DNA of 64,000 nt from Butyrivibrio sp. XPD2002 (GTDB lineage: Bacteria > Bacillota > Clostridia > Lachnospirales > Lachnospiraceae). The DNA lies in contig NZ_AUIY01000001.1 in assembly GCF_000423945.1 (NCBI RefSeq), positions 186,001-250,000 on the forward strand, read 5' to 3'. This document shows, piece by piece, positions 16,741 to 26,296 of the stretch. The number at the start of each line of letters is the position of its first letter. Position 1 is the stretch's first letter. Below the pieces are notes generated by a model, which saw only the letters and a list, made by a program, of their open reading frames with translations, had not been told where the DNA came from and did not search any database. The position numbers were made by a program, and so were the translations under genes.

Positions 16741-17469
16741 ATGTGGACAAATTCAATGCTTAAACAAAACGGTATGGCTAACTTTACCAAAAACCGTTGG
16801 CCCTGCGTTGTAGTTTGCCTGATTTTAGGTATAGCTACAGGAGGCGGTAGTGGCTCCGTAGGAAGTAATGTCGGAAGAAACGCAGGTGGTTCTTCTTCAA
16901 ACGGCAGTCTTGATTTTAACAATATTGATTGGGATGTACTTATTCCCATAATCATGGCTGTTATGGCAGTTTTGGTTGTTGTTCTTGTAATTGGTCTTGT
17001 ACTCAAGATTGCAGTTTTTGCTCCTCTTGAAGTAGGCTGCCAGAGATTCTTTATTGTGAACCGTGTTCAGGAAAAGGCACAGATTAACAACGTTGCCTTT
17101 GGTTTTAAGACCAACTGGAAAAATATTGTTAAGGTTATGTTCTTTAAGAATCTTTACCTTTTCTTCTGGGGACTGCTTTGCGGTATTCCTGCAATCATAA
17201 AGGGCTATTCTTACAGACTTGTACCTTATCTGCTTGCTGAGAATCCTGATATGACAGCTGATGAAGCTATTACACTTTCAAGACAGATGATGAACGGACA
17301 GAAGATGAACGCTTTCGTTTATGATCTTTCATTCCTTGGCTGGATTCTTCTTAGCGCACTTACCTGCGGTATCCTCTACATCTTCTATGTAGGACCTTAC
17401 AAGAAGTGCTCTGACGCTGAGCTTTACACAGCTATCAAGGAGACCTACAATCCTCAGGCTGTTATGTAA
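16741..17469 (+). CDS. DUF975 family integral membrane protein
   Basis: 242 residues. It begins with a cytoplasmic lead (MWTNSMLKQNGMANFTKNRW) and has four to five membrane segments with a Gly/Ser-rich loop after the first. The middle EVGCQRFFIVNR and the later YRLVPYLLAENPDMTADEAI are DUF975 hallmarks. Function is not established for the family. GGAAGGGAG lies upstream of the ATG, and the gene stands alone between an AT-rich promoter region and its own terminator. Confidence 0.8.
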   Translation: MWTNSMLKQNGMANFTKNRWPCVVVCLILGIATGGGSGSVGSNVGRNAGGSSSNGSLDFNNIDWDVLIPIIMAVMAVLVVVLVIGLVLKIAVFAPLEVGCQRFFIVNRVQEKAQINNVAFGFKTNWKNIVKVMFFKNLYLFFWGLLCGIPAIIKGYSYRLVPYLLAENPDMTADEAITLSRQMMNGQKMNAFVYDLSFLGWILLSALTCGILYIFYVGPYKKCSDAELYTAIKETYNPQAVM

Positions 17470-17502
17470 TAGGCAGCAATAATAAAATTATTATTAAGTT
17501 TT

Positions 17503-17532
17503 AAGGCCTGTACTTATGTACGGGCCTTTTTA
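17503..17532 (+). terminator. Intrinsic terminator after the DUF975 gene
   Basis: AAGGCCTGTAC / GTACGGGCCTT stem (17503-17513 with 17518-17528), TTAT loop, followed by TTTTT. Confidence 0.9.
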
Positions 17533-17581
17533 ATGCGATAATATTCATATAGTTTTCTAAACTTATGAGGGTGAATGGATT

Positions 17582-18502
17582 ATGAAAAATAATAAAAGTT
17601 TTAACGTTTGGGCGGTACTTCTTTGGATGTGCTTTGTTTTAGCATTTCCTCTTTTCCTGCAGGGCAATTTTGTCATCCATGCAAAGGCAGCCAATGATGA
17701 AAAGGTCTATATCTCAACTAATAAGAGACTATTCCAGAAGTCTGTTCTTAAAAATGAGACCTTTCAGATTAAAATCATAGACTATGGCAAAAAGCTTAAG
17801 CCCAGCACTCTGAAATTTTCATCAAGTGACGAATCCATAGCTTCCGTTGATTCATCGGGGCAGATAACAACGCACGAGCTTGGAAAAGCAAAGATAAAGG
17901 TCTATACAAAGAAATGGCATCATTATCTTTGTACCTTTACCGTGAAGGTTCAGGAGGAGATACCGAGAATCCTGTTTATTGGCGACTCCAGAAGTGTTTA
18001 TATGTTTAATAAGGCAAACGTAGAGCTGTGCGGCGATATCCGAGACGGCATGTATGTCTATGCAAGAGGCGGAGCCCAGGCGAGCTATGTTAAGGAAGTC
18101 ATCAATGCGGTAGATCCCAATACCTACGATACGGTAGTGACCTGGATGGGAGCTAACGACAGAGGACAGTTCAAGGAATATAAGAAGTATTATAAGAAAA
18201 TCCTCAGGATGAATAAAAAGATGGTAGTCTGCACCGTAGGACCTGTTAAGGATGCACTTCTTGATGATATAGGAAAGATATGCTTTAACAGTAAGCTTAT
18301 GGAAAAATATAACCACGCCCTTGATAAATGGGCTGATGAAAACGACGTCTATCTGGTAGACCTGTACGACTGGATTTTCAAGAAGAGACTTAAAATCGAC
18401 TCCAATGACGGCGTTCATTATCTGCCGAGACCTACAAAAAGAATATGGAGGCATATTATAAAACATGTAGAAAAGGCAGGAGTCGTAATTAAAAAGGATT
18501 AA
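17582..18502 (+). CDS. Secreted Ig-like plus SGNH hydrolase protein
   Basis: 306 residues. An N-terminal hydrophobic signal or anchor (about 10-35) is followed by a Big_2-like domain (about 42-125, SSDESIASVDSSGQITTHELGKA) and an SGNH/GDSL hydrolase domain. SGNH blocks are FIGDSRS (Ser), WMGANDRG (Asn) and SNDGVHY (Asp-His). Likely a surface-anchored esterase or deacetylase that acts on cell wall or plant carbohydrate; the substrate cannot be read from sequence. It converges on pepF with a shared terminator. Confidence 0.8.
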   Translation: MKNNKSFNVWAVLLWMCFVLAFPLFLQGNFVIHAKAANDEKVYISTNKRLFQKSVLKNETFQIKIIDYGKKLKPSTLKFSSSDESIASVDSSGQITTHELGKAKIKVYTKKWHHYLCTFTVKVQEEIPRILFIGDSRSVYMFNKANVELCGDIRDGMYVYARGGAQASYVKEVINAVDPNTYDTVVTWMGANDRGQFKEYKKYYKKILRMNKKMVVCTVGPVKDALLDDIGKICFNSKLMEKYNHALDKWADENDVYLVDLYDWIFKKRLKIDSNDGVHYLPRPTKRIWRHIIKHVEKAGVVIKKD

Positions 18503-18507
18503 AAAAT

Positions 18508-18545
18508 AACCCATATCCTCAAAATTAAAGAGGATATGGGTTTTA
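18508..18545. terminator. Bidirectional terminator, SGNH gene and pepF
   Basis: 13-bp stem AACCCATATCCTC / GAGGATATGGGTT, flanked by an A-run on the left and TTTT on the right. Confidence 0.88.
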
Positions 18546-18557
18546 TAATGATCAAAA

Positions 18558-20357
18558 TTATTTATATAATTCTTCCATCTCAACGAGTGCTTCTTCAAAT
18601 ACCTTAAGAGCATCCTCGATAGGAGCTGCAGTAGTAAGGTCAACGCCTGCAATCTTAAGAAGACTTACAGGATCCTGTGTGCAGCCGCTCTTTAAGAACT
18701 TTTTGTACTGCTCAACAGCAGGTGCGCCTTCCTCTAAAATCTTCTTTGCGATAGATACTGAAGCTGCAAAGCTTGTAGCATACTGATACACATAGAAGTT
18801 GTAGTAGAAGTGAGGTATTCTGCACCACTCATAAGCGATCTGAGGATCAGAAACCATATTCTCGCCGAAGTATTCTTTGTTGAGGTTGTAGTAAACATCA
18901 GAGAGGCTCTCAGCTGTAAGAGGCTCGCCCTTTTCAGCCATCTCGTTGGTCTTTCTCTCGAATTCCTCAAACATGGTCTGTCTGTACATGGTTGACTTGA
19001 AGCTCTCAAGGAAGTGATTGATGATATAAGCCTTTTCTTCCTTGCTCTTAGCATGATCCTTCAGATAGTGGTAGAGAAGTACTTCGTTAGTAGTAGAAGC
19101 AACCTCCGCTACGAAAATCTTGTACTCGGAATTCCAGATGCTCTGCTCGTGCTCAGAGTACCAGGTGTGCATTGAGTGGCCCATCTCATGAACAAGAGTG
19201 AACACATCCTCAAGAGTATTGTTGTAGTTAAGAAGCATGTAAGGATGAACGCCGTAAGCACCGCTACTGTAAGCGCCGCTTCTTTTTCCTTCGTTCTCAA
19301 CAACATCGATCCAGCGATCATCATAAGCCTTCTTAACGATTCCGAGGTACTCATCACCCAGAGGAGCAAGAGCCTTTAAGGAAATATCCTTTGCCTCTTC
19401 ATAGCCTACTTCCATATCAAAATCGCTTATCATTGACACATAGACATCGTACATGTGAAGCTCGTCAACGCCGAGGAGCTTCTTTCTGAGTGCCACGTAT
19501 CTGTGCATCTTATCAAAGCCCTTATGGATTGAATCGATAAGTCTGTCGCAAACAGCGGGATCAACATCATTCTCGTTAACGGCTGCTTCGAAATTGGAGT
19601 TATATTTTCTGGCCTTAGCATTGAAAATACGAGCCTTAACCTCGCCGTCGTAAAGAGCAGCCCATGTGTTCTTGAACTCCTCGTATCTGCCATAGAATAC
19701 CTCAAAAGCCTTCTTTCTGAGCTCTCTGTCCTTGGACATCTGAACAGGAACGAAGCGTCCGTTTGAAAGAACAACCTCTTTTCCCTCAGAATCGGTTACA
19801 CTGGGGAATTTAAGGTCAGCATCTGAGAGCATATTAAAGCCATTGTAGGGAGTCTGGCTCATTTCGCCTGCAGAAGCGAGAAGCTGTTCAAGCTCCTTGC
19901 TTAAAATGTGATCCTTAAGTCTTCTGATTTCCTTTATCTTAAGCTCATAGTTTTTAAGCTCAGGCTCATCAGCATAGAAGGATGTGAGAGTATCGTCGGA
20001 AATAGAAAGAACCTCAGGCTCAAGGAAGGATGCCTTCTCACCGATCTGAAGATAAGCAGAGGTAGCTCTCTGATTCATTCCTGTATATTTTGAATCAGCT
20101 GAATCCTGATCATGTCTCATGTGAGCATAGGCATGGAATCTGCTGATTAAAAGTGAAGCCTTTTCGAAAAGCTTTAAAACTTCAAGAAGGTTCTTAGCGC
20201 TGTCTGCAACCTTTCCGTTGAACTCAGCGATCTTATCAGCTAAGGAAAGAGCTTCCTTTACTTCTGATTCCCACAATTCTTCATTTTCATAAATATCTTC
20301 AAGTCGCCAGGTCAGTGCCTCTTCGACTTCGTTTCTTTTAGGTAATTTTCCTTGCAT
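18558..20357 (-). CDS. pepF: Oligoendopeptidase F (M3 metallopeptidase)
   Basis: 599 residues, the usual length. Zinc site HEMGH lies near residue 388 (LVHEMGHSMHTW), with the second-helix glutamate in FVAEVASTTNEV. A cytoplasmic peptidase that cuts oligopeptides of roughly 7-17 residues. The N-terminal helical part has the RFHAYAHMRHDQD segment seen in PepF. Starts at an ATG with AGGAG a few bases upstream; it is a single gene. Confidence 0.95.
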   Translation of the reverse strand: MQGKLPKRNEVEEALTWRLEDIYENEELWESEVKEALSLADKIAEFNGKVADSAKNLLEVLKLFEKASLLISRFHAYAHMRHDQDSADSKYTGMNQRATSAYLQIGEKASFLEPEVLSISDDTLTSFYADEPELKNYELKIKEIRRLKDHILSKELEQLLASAGEMSQTPYNGFNMLSDADLKFPSVTDSEGKEVVLSNGRFVPVQMSKDRELRKKAFEVFYGRYEEFKNTWAALYDGEVKARIFNAKARKYNSNFEAAVNENDVDPAVCDRLIDSIHKGFDKMHRYVALRKKLLGVDELHMYDVYVSMISDFDMEVGYEEAKDISLKALAPLGDEYLGIVKKAYDDRWIDVVENEGKRSGAYSSGAYGVHPYMLLNYNNTLEDVFTLVHEMGHSMHTWYSEHEQSIWNSEYKIFVAEVASTTNEVLLYHYLKDHAKSKEEKAYIINHFLESFKSTMYRQTMFEEFERKTNEMAEKGEPLTAESLSDVYYNLNKEYFGENMVSDPQIAYEWCRIPHFYYNFYVYQYATSFAASVSIAKKILEEGAPAVEQYKKFLKSGCTQDPVSLLKIAGVDLTTAAPIEDALKVFEEALVEMEELYK

Positions 20358-20482
20358 TTACGTATTCTCCTTATTATTATGATAGATAGTGCGCCAAAGT
20401 TACTTGTGCACACTCGATAAGTATAGCAAAAATAAATGACTGATACTAATAAATAATTATATAAAATGAGGAGATGAAATCT

Positions 20483-21652
20483 ATGAACTATGCTGAAGAG
20501 TCCTTGAGATTACACGGTGAGTGGCAGGGAAAAATTGAAGTTGTTTCAAGAGTTAAGGTTGAAAACAAGGAAGACCTCTCACTTGCTTATACACCCGGAG
20601 TTGCGCAGCCCTGTCTGGAGATTCAGAAGGACTACGACAAATCCTACACACTTACAAGAAGACACAATCTTGTAGCTGTTATTACCGACGGAACCGCTGT
20701 ACTTGGACTTGGAGACATAGGTCCCGAGGCAGGCATGCCTGTTATGGAAGGAAAATGCGCACTGTTTAAGGAATTCGCTGATGTAGACGCATTCCCCATC
20801 TGTGTTCGCAGTAAGGATGTTGATGAGATTGTCCGCACAGTTTACCTGATTTCAGGATCCTTTGGAGGAATAAACTTAGAGGATATAGCAGCTCCAAGAT
20901 GCTTCGAGATAGAGAGAAAGCTTAAGGAAGTCTGCGACATCCCTGTTTTCCATGATGATCAGCACGGTACAGCCGTTGTTGTTGGAGCTGCACTTATCAA
21001 TGCGCTTCGCGTGGTAGGAAAAGAGATTTCAGAGGCTAAGGTCGTTATAAACGGCGCAGGTTCAGCAGGTATTGCAATCGGAAAACACCTCATGAACCTT
21101 GGTGTTAAGAACCTTAAGATGGTTGACCGCTTCGGTGTTCTCTGCGAAGGAGTTGAGATGAACTCAGCTCAGGAGGAGATGGCTAAGAAGACCAATCCTG
21201 AAAAGTTCTCCGGCACACTTGCAGATGCCATGAAGGGCGCAGATGTATTTATAGGAGTAAGTGCTCCTCACATCGTAAGTAAGGATATGATTAAATCCAT
21301 GGCTCCCGGTGCGGTAGTATTCCCTATGGCTAACCCCGTTCCCGAGATTGAGCCCGATGAAGCACTTGAAGCAGGTGCTGCAGTAGTTGGTACCGGCAGA
21401 AGTGATCATCCCAACCAGATAAATAACGTACTTTGCTTCCCCGGACTTTTCCGTGGAGCATTAGATGTTCGAGCTAAGGACATCACAGAGGAGATGAAGC
21501 AGGCAGCTTCCTATGCACTTGCTAACCTGGTTTCTCCTGAGGAGCTTAATGACAAGTACATTCTTCCTCTGGCTTTCGATAAGAGAGTCGGACCTACAGT
21601 AGCTGAGGCAGTTGCGAAAGCAGCAAGAGAGTGCGGAGTCGCAAGAATTTAA
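20483..21652 (+). CDS. NAD(P)-dependent malic enzyme
   Basis: 389 residues, the short bacterial form. It decarboxylates malate to pyruvate. The active site has the Tyr in [11 protein letters not shown] and Lys in [18 protein letters not shown], the metal-binding D-D pair in HDDQHGT, and a Rossmann NAD motif [15 protein letters not shown]. The start at ATG 20483 was chosen because GAGGAG (20468-20473) is 9 nt upstream; the ATG at 20474 directly abuts it. A regulator of the FadR type follows. Confidence 0.95.
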   Translation: MNYAEESLRLHGEWQGKIEVVSRVKVENKEDLSLAYTPGVAQPCLEIQKDYDKSYTLTRRHNLVAVITDGTAVLGLGDIGPEAGMPVMEGKCALFKEFADVDAFPICVRSKDVDEIVRTVYLISGSFGGINLEDIAAPRCFEIERKLKEVCDIPVFHDDQHGTAVVVGAALINALRVVGKEISEAKVVINGAGSAGIAIGKHLMNLGVKNLKMVDRFGVLCEGVEMNSAQEEMAKKTNPEKFSGTLADAMKGADVFIGVSAPHIVSKDMIKSMAPGAVVFPMANPVPEIEPDEALEAGAAVVGTGRSDHPNQINNVLCFPGLFRGALDVRAKDITEEMKQAASYALANLVSPEELNDKYILPLAFDKRVGPTVAEAVAKAARECGVARI

Positions 21653-21729
21653 CTCTCTAAGCAAAATATGAAAATTGCAACCTCGGAACATGTATGGTAG
21701 CATACAGATTAAAGAACTTGAGGTGGGCA

Positions 21730-22413
21730 ATGAGAAAAATAGAAAAATATTCATACGAAACAGCCAGAGAATATGCGCTCAGAGCTATAACTGAGAACAT
21801 CATATCTCTTGATTTGGAACCGGGTACCGCTATAAGTGAAAATGAGATCGCTACTTTTATTGGTGTCAGCAGAACACCTGTAAGAGAAGCCATTCAGGAG
21901 CTTCATAAGGCTGCTGTAATTGAGATATATCCTCAGAGAGGAAGCTTTGTCTCAATGATAGACAGTAACTACATTGATGAAGCAGTATTCCTTAGACGTG
22001 TACTTGATATTGCAGTTATCGAGGAAGCCTGTGATATAGCTACTGAGGATGATATCAAGGGGCTTGAAGAGAACGTAGCTCTTCAGGATTTCTATCTTCA
22101 GAACAATGCCACGGATAAGATATATGAGCTTGATAACGAGTTCCATGAGAAAATCTATGTAGCAGCGAAAAAAGAGACCATCTACGCAATGAAGAGGTCT
22201 ATTATGATCCATTTCGACCGTGTGCGTAACATGTCCATGCAGACTGTTAAGGACACCAAGATTGTAAATGACCATAAGCTTATGGTTGCTGCGATAAAAG
22301 AGCGTGATAAGAGTCAGGCCAGAGAACTGGTAGAGAAGCACCTGAACAGATACCGCGTAGATCACGAGGCACTTATAAAGGCATATCCTCATTATTTTAA
22401 AGAGAATAACTAA
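21730..22413 (+). CDS. GntR/FadR (FCD) transcriptional regulator, probable UxuR-type
   Basis: 227 residues from the ATG at 21730 (AGGTGG just upstream). An N-terminal winged helix (IATFIGVSRTPVREAIQEL) and a C-terminal FCD domain with the helix ligands Asp/His expected to bind a metal and an acid (ELDNEFHEKIY and FDRV, DHKLMV). Its position directly before a sugar importer and uxuA, and a palindrome of FadR-type half sites over the importer promoter, suggest it is the hexuronate-responsive repressor of that operon. Confidence 0.85.
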   Translation: MRKIEKYSYETAREYALRAITENIISLDLEPGTAISENEIATFIGVSRTPVREAIQELHKAAVIEIYPQRGSFVSMIDSNYIDEAVFLRRVLDIAVIEEACDIATEDDIKGLEENVALQDFYLQNNATDKIYELDNEFHEKIYVAAKKETIYAMKRSIMIHFDRVRNMSMQTVKDTKIVNDHKLMVAAIKERDKSQARELVEKHLNRYRVDHEALIKAYPHYFKENN

Positions 22414-22448
22414 ATACTTAATATTTTTCGTAAATATGCTTGTATAAA

Positions 22449-22487
22449 ACAACCAAAAACACATTTTTGTTTTTGGTTGTTTTTTTA
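22449..22487 (+). terminator. Intrinsic terminator after the GntR gene
   Basis: 12-bp stem ACAACCAAAAAC / GTTTTTGGTTGT, 8-nt loop, then a run of seven T. Confidence 0.9.
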
Positions 22488-22488
22488 G

Positions 22489-22531
22489 TTGATTTTCGCA
22501 CTGAAAAACACTAATATACTTGTATACTAGT
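22489..22531 (+). promoter_or_regulatory. Promoter and palindromic operator of the sugar uptake operon
   Basis: TTGATT (22489-22494), 17-nt spacer, TAATAT (22512-22517). A 22-bp near-perfect palindrome covers the -10: ACTAATATAC (22510-22519), TT, GTATACTAGT (22522-22531), with 9 of 10 pairs matching. It contains TTGTATACTA, which fits the TNGTNNACNA consensus of FadR-type GntR proteins. Repression by the upstream regulator is inferred. Confidence 0.7.
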
Positions 22532-22560
22532 TGGGAAGAATATTTGTTGGGAGGATATGT

Positions 22561-23478
22561 ATGAAGACAAACTGGAAAGCATACATTAAAAGGTACTGGC
22601 AATTATATGTATTGCTTTTCTTACCTATGGTGTATTTGCTTGTATTTAAGTATGTACCTATGAAATATGTACTTATCGCTTTTAAGAAGTACAGTATAGT
22701 TCAGAAGGTAGGAGAGATGCCGTGGGCTGATAACCATGGTATGCAGTATTTCATTCAGGCATTTAAGAACAGAGACTTTTTGAATGCATTGAAAAACACA
22801 GTAGTTCTTAATCTCTTGGATCTTATAGTCGGATTTCCTGTTCCGATCATCTTTGCTCTTATTTTGAACGAGCTTACATTTAAGAGATTCAAAAAGACAG
22901 TTCAGACCATAGCATATATGCCTCACTTTTTATCATGGGTCATCATCTATGGACTGGCAATTCAGCTTTTTACCCCCAGTACAGGTCTGGTAAATATGCT
23001 TATCACCAAGCTCGGTGGAGAAGCAATTCCATTCCTTAATGATCCGAAGAAATGGGTTGGCACTTATATCTTCCTGGGAATCTGGCAGAGCTTTGGATGG
23101 AACTCAATCATCTATCTTGCAGCTATCGCCGGAATTTCACCTGAGTTATATGAGGCAGCAAGCGTAGACGGCGCCGGAAGATTCCGTAAGATGTGGCACA
23201 TCACACTTCCCGGAATCAAGAGTACGATCATCGTTCTTTTGATCATGGCTCTCGGTAACATTATGGGATCCAGCTTCGACCGTCCTTTCGCACTTCAGAA
23301 CAACCTTGTTATGAGCAGTGCTGAAGTTATTTCGACCTTCGTTTATAAAAATGGTATTAAGGGTCTGCAGTTCTCATTGACGACGGCAGTAGGACTTTTC
23401 CAATCAGTAGTTGGCGTGGCATTCCTGCTATTTGCTAACTGGCTCTCCAGAAAATTGGGCGAGCGCGGAATATGGTAG
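22561..23478 (+). CDS. Sugar ABC transporter permease, LplB/UgpA type
   Basis: 305 residues from the ATG at 22561, preceded by GGGAGG; the open frame to the left runs through the operator. Six membrane segments are predicted. The EAA loop that contacts the ATPase reads YEAASVDGAGRFRKMWHITLPGI. LplB-type permeases take up oligosaccharides such as aldouronates in xylan-degrading Firmicutes. It pairs with the next permease and the lipoprotein. No ATPase gene is nearby, as usual for this class, which shares an MsmK-like ATPase. Confidence 0.9.
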   Translation: MKTNWKAYIKRYWQLYVLLFLPMVYLLVFKYVPMKYVLIAFKKYSIVQKVGEMPWADNHGMQYFIQAFKNRDFLNALKNTVVLNLLDLIVGFPVPIIFALILNELTFKRFKKTVQTIAYMPHFLSWVIIYGLAIQLFTPSTGLVNMLITKLGGEAIPFLNDPKKWVGTYIFLGIWQSFGWNSIIYLAAIAGISPELYEAASVDGAGRFRKMWHITLPGIKSTIIVLLIMALGNIMGSSFDRPFALQNNLVMSSAEVISTFVYKNGIKGLQFSLTTAVGLFQSVVGVAFLLFANWLSRKLGERGIW

Positions 23479-23490
23479 GAGGATAGCACA

Positions 23491-24408
23491 GTGGCAACTA
23501 GAGTAAAGAAAATTAACGATGAAAATGAAATAACCAGAATGGTGCGATCCGGACATACAAGATTTGGCGATATCATATTCGTGATCATCTGTGTGATCAT
23601 AAGCATTGTTTGTCTGATACCGATGATAAACCTTTTATCAAGATCACTTTCAGGAGCTGATTTCCTTGTAAAGCATGAGGTTTACCTCCTTCCTAAGGGA
23701 CTTAACTTCAAGGCTTATCAGACAGTTCTTGGTGATCCCAAGTACATCAAGTCATTTGTATGGACAGTAATACTTACATTCGTATGTACAGTTTTATCAC
23801 TTACAATGACAACACTATGTGCTTATCCGCTTATATTCAGTAAGTTGAAGGGACGCGGAATATTCAACGTTATCATCACAATCACAATGTTCTTTAATGC
23901 AGGAACAATCCCTAACTACCTGCTTATGAAGGATTTAAAGCTCCTTGATAATCCTCTTGTACTTATAGTTCCGGGATGCCTTAGCGTTTACAACATGATC
24001 ATTATGAGAAGCTTTTTCTATGGAATCCCTGATTCACTTCAGGAATCCGCTGAAATCGATGGTGCTTCCTTCTTCAGAATACTCTGGAGCATTTACATTC
24101 CGCTTTCAAAGCCGGTTCTTGCAACCCTTGCACTTTTCTATGCAGTAGGAAGATGGAACGGTTACTCAGATGCTCTTATGTATATGAAGAACAAGGATTA
24201 TTATCCGCTGCAGCTTCTTTTGTATAACATCCTTAATAACATGAACTCAGTAGAAGTGGCGACCCAGGAAGGTTTCTCAACTCCCGGATTATCTGAGTCA
24301 TTAAAGGCTGCAATAGTAATGTTCTCAACCATACCAATTCTCTGCATCTATCCTTTCCTGCAGAAGTACTTCATTCACGGAGTTACACTCGGTGCGGTAA
24401 AAGAGTAA
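23491..24408 (+). CDS. Sugar ABC transporter permease, YtcP/UgpE type
   Basis: 305 residues, with a GTG start and AGGAGG 8 nt before it. Six membrane segments. The EAA loop is QESAEIDGASFFRILWSIYIPLSKP, in two parts that match MalG/YtcP proteins. It ends with FIHGVTLGAVKE, the usual YtcP terminus. Second channel subunit of the importer. Confidence 0.9.
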   Translation: MATRVKKINDENEITRMVRSGHTRFGDIIFVIICVIISIVCLIPMINLLSRSLSGADFLVKHEVYLLPKGLNFKAYQTVLGDPKYIKSFVWTVILTFVCTVLSLTMTTLCAYPLIFSKLKGRGIFNVIITITMFFNAGTIPNYLLMKDLKLLDNPLVLIVPGCLSVYNMIIMRSFFYGIPDSLQESAEIDGASFFRILWSIYIPLSKPVLATLALFYAVGRWNGYSDALMYMKNKDYYPLQLLLYNILNNMNSVEVATQEGFSTPGLSESLKAAIVMFSTIPILCIYPFLQKYFIHGVTLGAVKE

Positions 24409-24471
24409 TGAAAATGACGACAGTATGTCGTTGTTAATAAAACACTTTTCACTACAAAAGGGAGGCAAAAA

Positions 24472-26214
24472 ATGAAGAAAAAAATCGTTTCATTAATGCT
24501 TGCGCTCACAATGGCAGCTGGTTTAACAGCTTGTGGCGGTTCAGGTTCAAATACTGCACCCGCTTCAACAGGTGACGGCCAGTCAACAACTGAGAGCGGC
24601 ACAGACACAGCTGACTCTGCACAGAGCACAGACGCTGCTGAAGCTGGGGATGCAGCAGAAGCTACAGGTGAGCTTGTTGACGGTAAGTTCCCGGAGACAA
24701 AGCACATCACAGTAGAGGTTTATGACCGTGGTAATGACGGCGGTACAGATCCTACAAACAACATGTACACAGAGTATATTAAAAAGGGAATGCTCGAAGA
24801 TCACAACGTAGAGGTAGAGTTCGTTTCAGTTCCTCGTTGGACAGAGACAGATGAGATCAACAATCTCCTTGCAGCTGGTACAGCTCCTGACATCTGCCTT
24901 ACATATTCATATCCTACAATTCAGACCTATGCAAACATGGGTGGTGTAACAGACCTTAAGCCACTTCTTGATCAGTACGGCAGCCAGCTTACTAACCTTC
25001 AGAACTGGCTTGGCGATACCAATATCTATTGGGATCTCAACGATGAAGACGGCACATTATGGGCAATCGAAGGTAAGAGAGCAGTTTCAAGAAGAATACT
25101 TACATTCATGAGAAAAGACTGGCTTGATAAGCTTGGTCTTGAAGAGCCCAAGACACAGGAAGAGTTCTACAACGCAATCTGCGCTTTCAGAGATAACGCT
25201 TCAGAGCTTCTTGGCGCTGACGCTGACAAGATGGTACCTTTCTCAGTATCCTACGATGTAGGTTGGAGAGCAGCTCTTCTTATCGAGTCACAGATGGATC
25301 CCGATATCACAGATAAGGAATTCTACATCAATGGCTTCGATGACAGAAAGCTTACACAGAACGGAACAAAGGACGCTATGCGTATCCTTAACAAGTGGTA
25401 CAACGAAGACCTTCTTTGGAAAGATTTTGCTCTTTACACAGCAGGTGACAGCACAGAGGATGACATGATGAAGGCTGGTTACGTAGGCGCATTCCAGCAC
25501 AACTGGGATTACCCTTACAGAAACGGTGAAGATTCAATCCAGGCTAACTTACAGAGAATCGTTGGTCCCGACGCTAAGTATGTAGCAGTTGACTGCTTCG
25601 AGAACAGCAAGGGTGAGACACTTAAGTATGTTGATTCAACAGCTGGTGACAGAAAGATATTCTTCCCTGCAACAAACCAGGAGCCTCTTGCATCACTCCT
25701 TTACCTTGACTGGATTTCAGATCCTGAGCACATTCAGTATCTCCAGATAGGTGATGAGGGCGTTACACACAACAAGCTTGATGATGGCGCTATCGAAGTT
25801 GTTCCTGCACAGGGCGATGCTATCATGAACTCCGGTAACAACATCGACTACACAATCACATGTAACGGCTTACACCTTGTTGATGACAACCAGACACTTC
25901 TTTCAGCTGCACATGCTTACAGCCCTGCAGATCCTGCAGACGTACAGCAGGCTATCGACTACGCTGACACAGCAAACAAGGTAGCTAAGAACGTTAAGGT
26001 ACCTGAGATCAAGGCTGAAGATGGTATGGGCGAAGCTTTAGGTTCAAAGAGAGACGTTGTATTTGATACAGCTCTTGTAGCTAAGCCTGAGGACTTTGAT
26101 CAGGTTTGGGACGATGCTATTGCAGATTACCTTTCATCCGGCGGACAGGCTATCATGGATGAGCGTACTACAGCATTTGAAGCTAAGTATGGCGATTCAA
26201 CATCTGTAGACTGA
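24472..26214 (+). CDS. Sugar-binding lipoprotein of ABC importer
   Basis: 580 residues. Type II signal with lipobox LTAC (Cys21), then a Ser/Thr/Ala-rich linker to about residue 75 and a large binding-protein fold (family 1, LplA/YtcQ-like, larger than the ~430-residue monosaccharide binders). The size and the LplB/YtcP partners fit oligosaccharide binding. GGGAGG precedes the ATG. Followed by a hairpin at 26227 that probably protects this highly expressed part of the mRNA. Confidence 0.9.
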   Translation: MKKKIVSLMLALTMAAGLTACGGSGSNTAPASTGDGQSTTESGTDTADSAQSTDAAEAGDAAEATGELVDGKFPETKHITVEVYDRGNDGGTDPTNNMYTEYIKKGMLEDHNVEVEFVSVPRWTETDEINNLLAAGTAPDICLTYSYPTIQTYANMGGVTDLKPLLDQYGSQLTNLQNWLGDTNIYWDLNDEDGTLWAIEGKRAVSRRILTFMRKDWLDKLGLEEPKTQEEFYNAICAFRDNASELLGADADKMVPFSVSYDVGWRAALLIESQMDPDITDKEFYINGFDDRKLTQNGTKDAMRILNKWYNEDLLWKDFALYTAGDSTEDDMMKAGYVGAFQHNWDYPYRNGEDSIQANLQRIVGPDAKYVAVDCFENSKGETLKYVDSTAGDRKIFFPATNQEPLASLLYLDWISDPEHIQYLQIGDEGVTHNKLDDGAIEVVPAQGDAIMNSGNNIDYTITCNGLHLVDDNQTLLSAAHAYSPADPADVQQAIDYADTANKVAKNVKVPEIKAEDGMGEALGSKRDVVFDTALVAKPEDFDQVWDDAIADYLSSGGQAIMDERTTAFEAKYGDSTSVD

Positions 26215-26226
26215 TAAAGTATTACA

Positions 26227-26254
26227 AAGCGCCCCATTAAAATGTGGGGCGCTT
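26227..26254 (+). other. Hairpin between the binding protein and uxuA
   Basis: Stem AAGCGCCCC / GGGGCGCTT with an AT-rich loop; the downstream T-run is weak. Likely attenuates readthrough into uxuA or stabilises the upstream message. Confidence 0.7.
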
Positions 26255-26296
26255 ATTAAAAAAAGTATAAAGCTAATTACAGGAGATATCATTGTT

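Noticed and set aside
17852..18652. 266-codon minus-strand frame across the SGNH gene and the pepF end
   Set aside because: It is antisense to two well-supported genes and crosses their shared terminator; composition is typical of a shadow frame.
21952..22602. 216-codon minus-strand frame opposite the GntR gene
   Set aside because: It overlaps the regulator, its terminator and the downstream promoter; no ribosome site and no recognisable protein.
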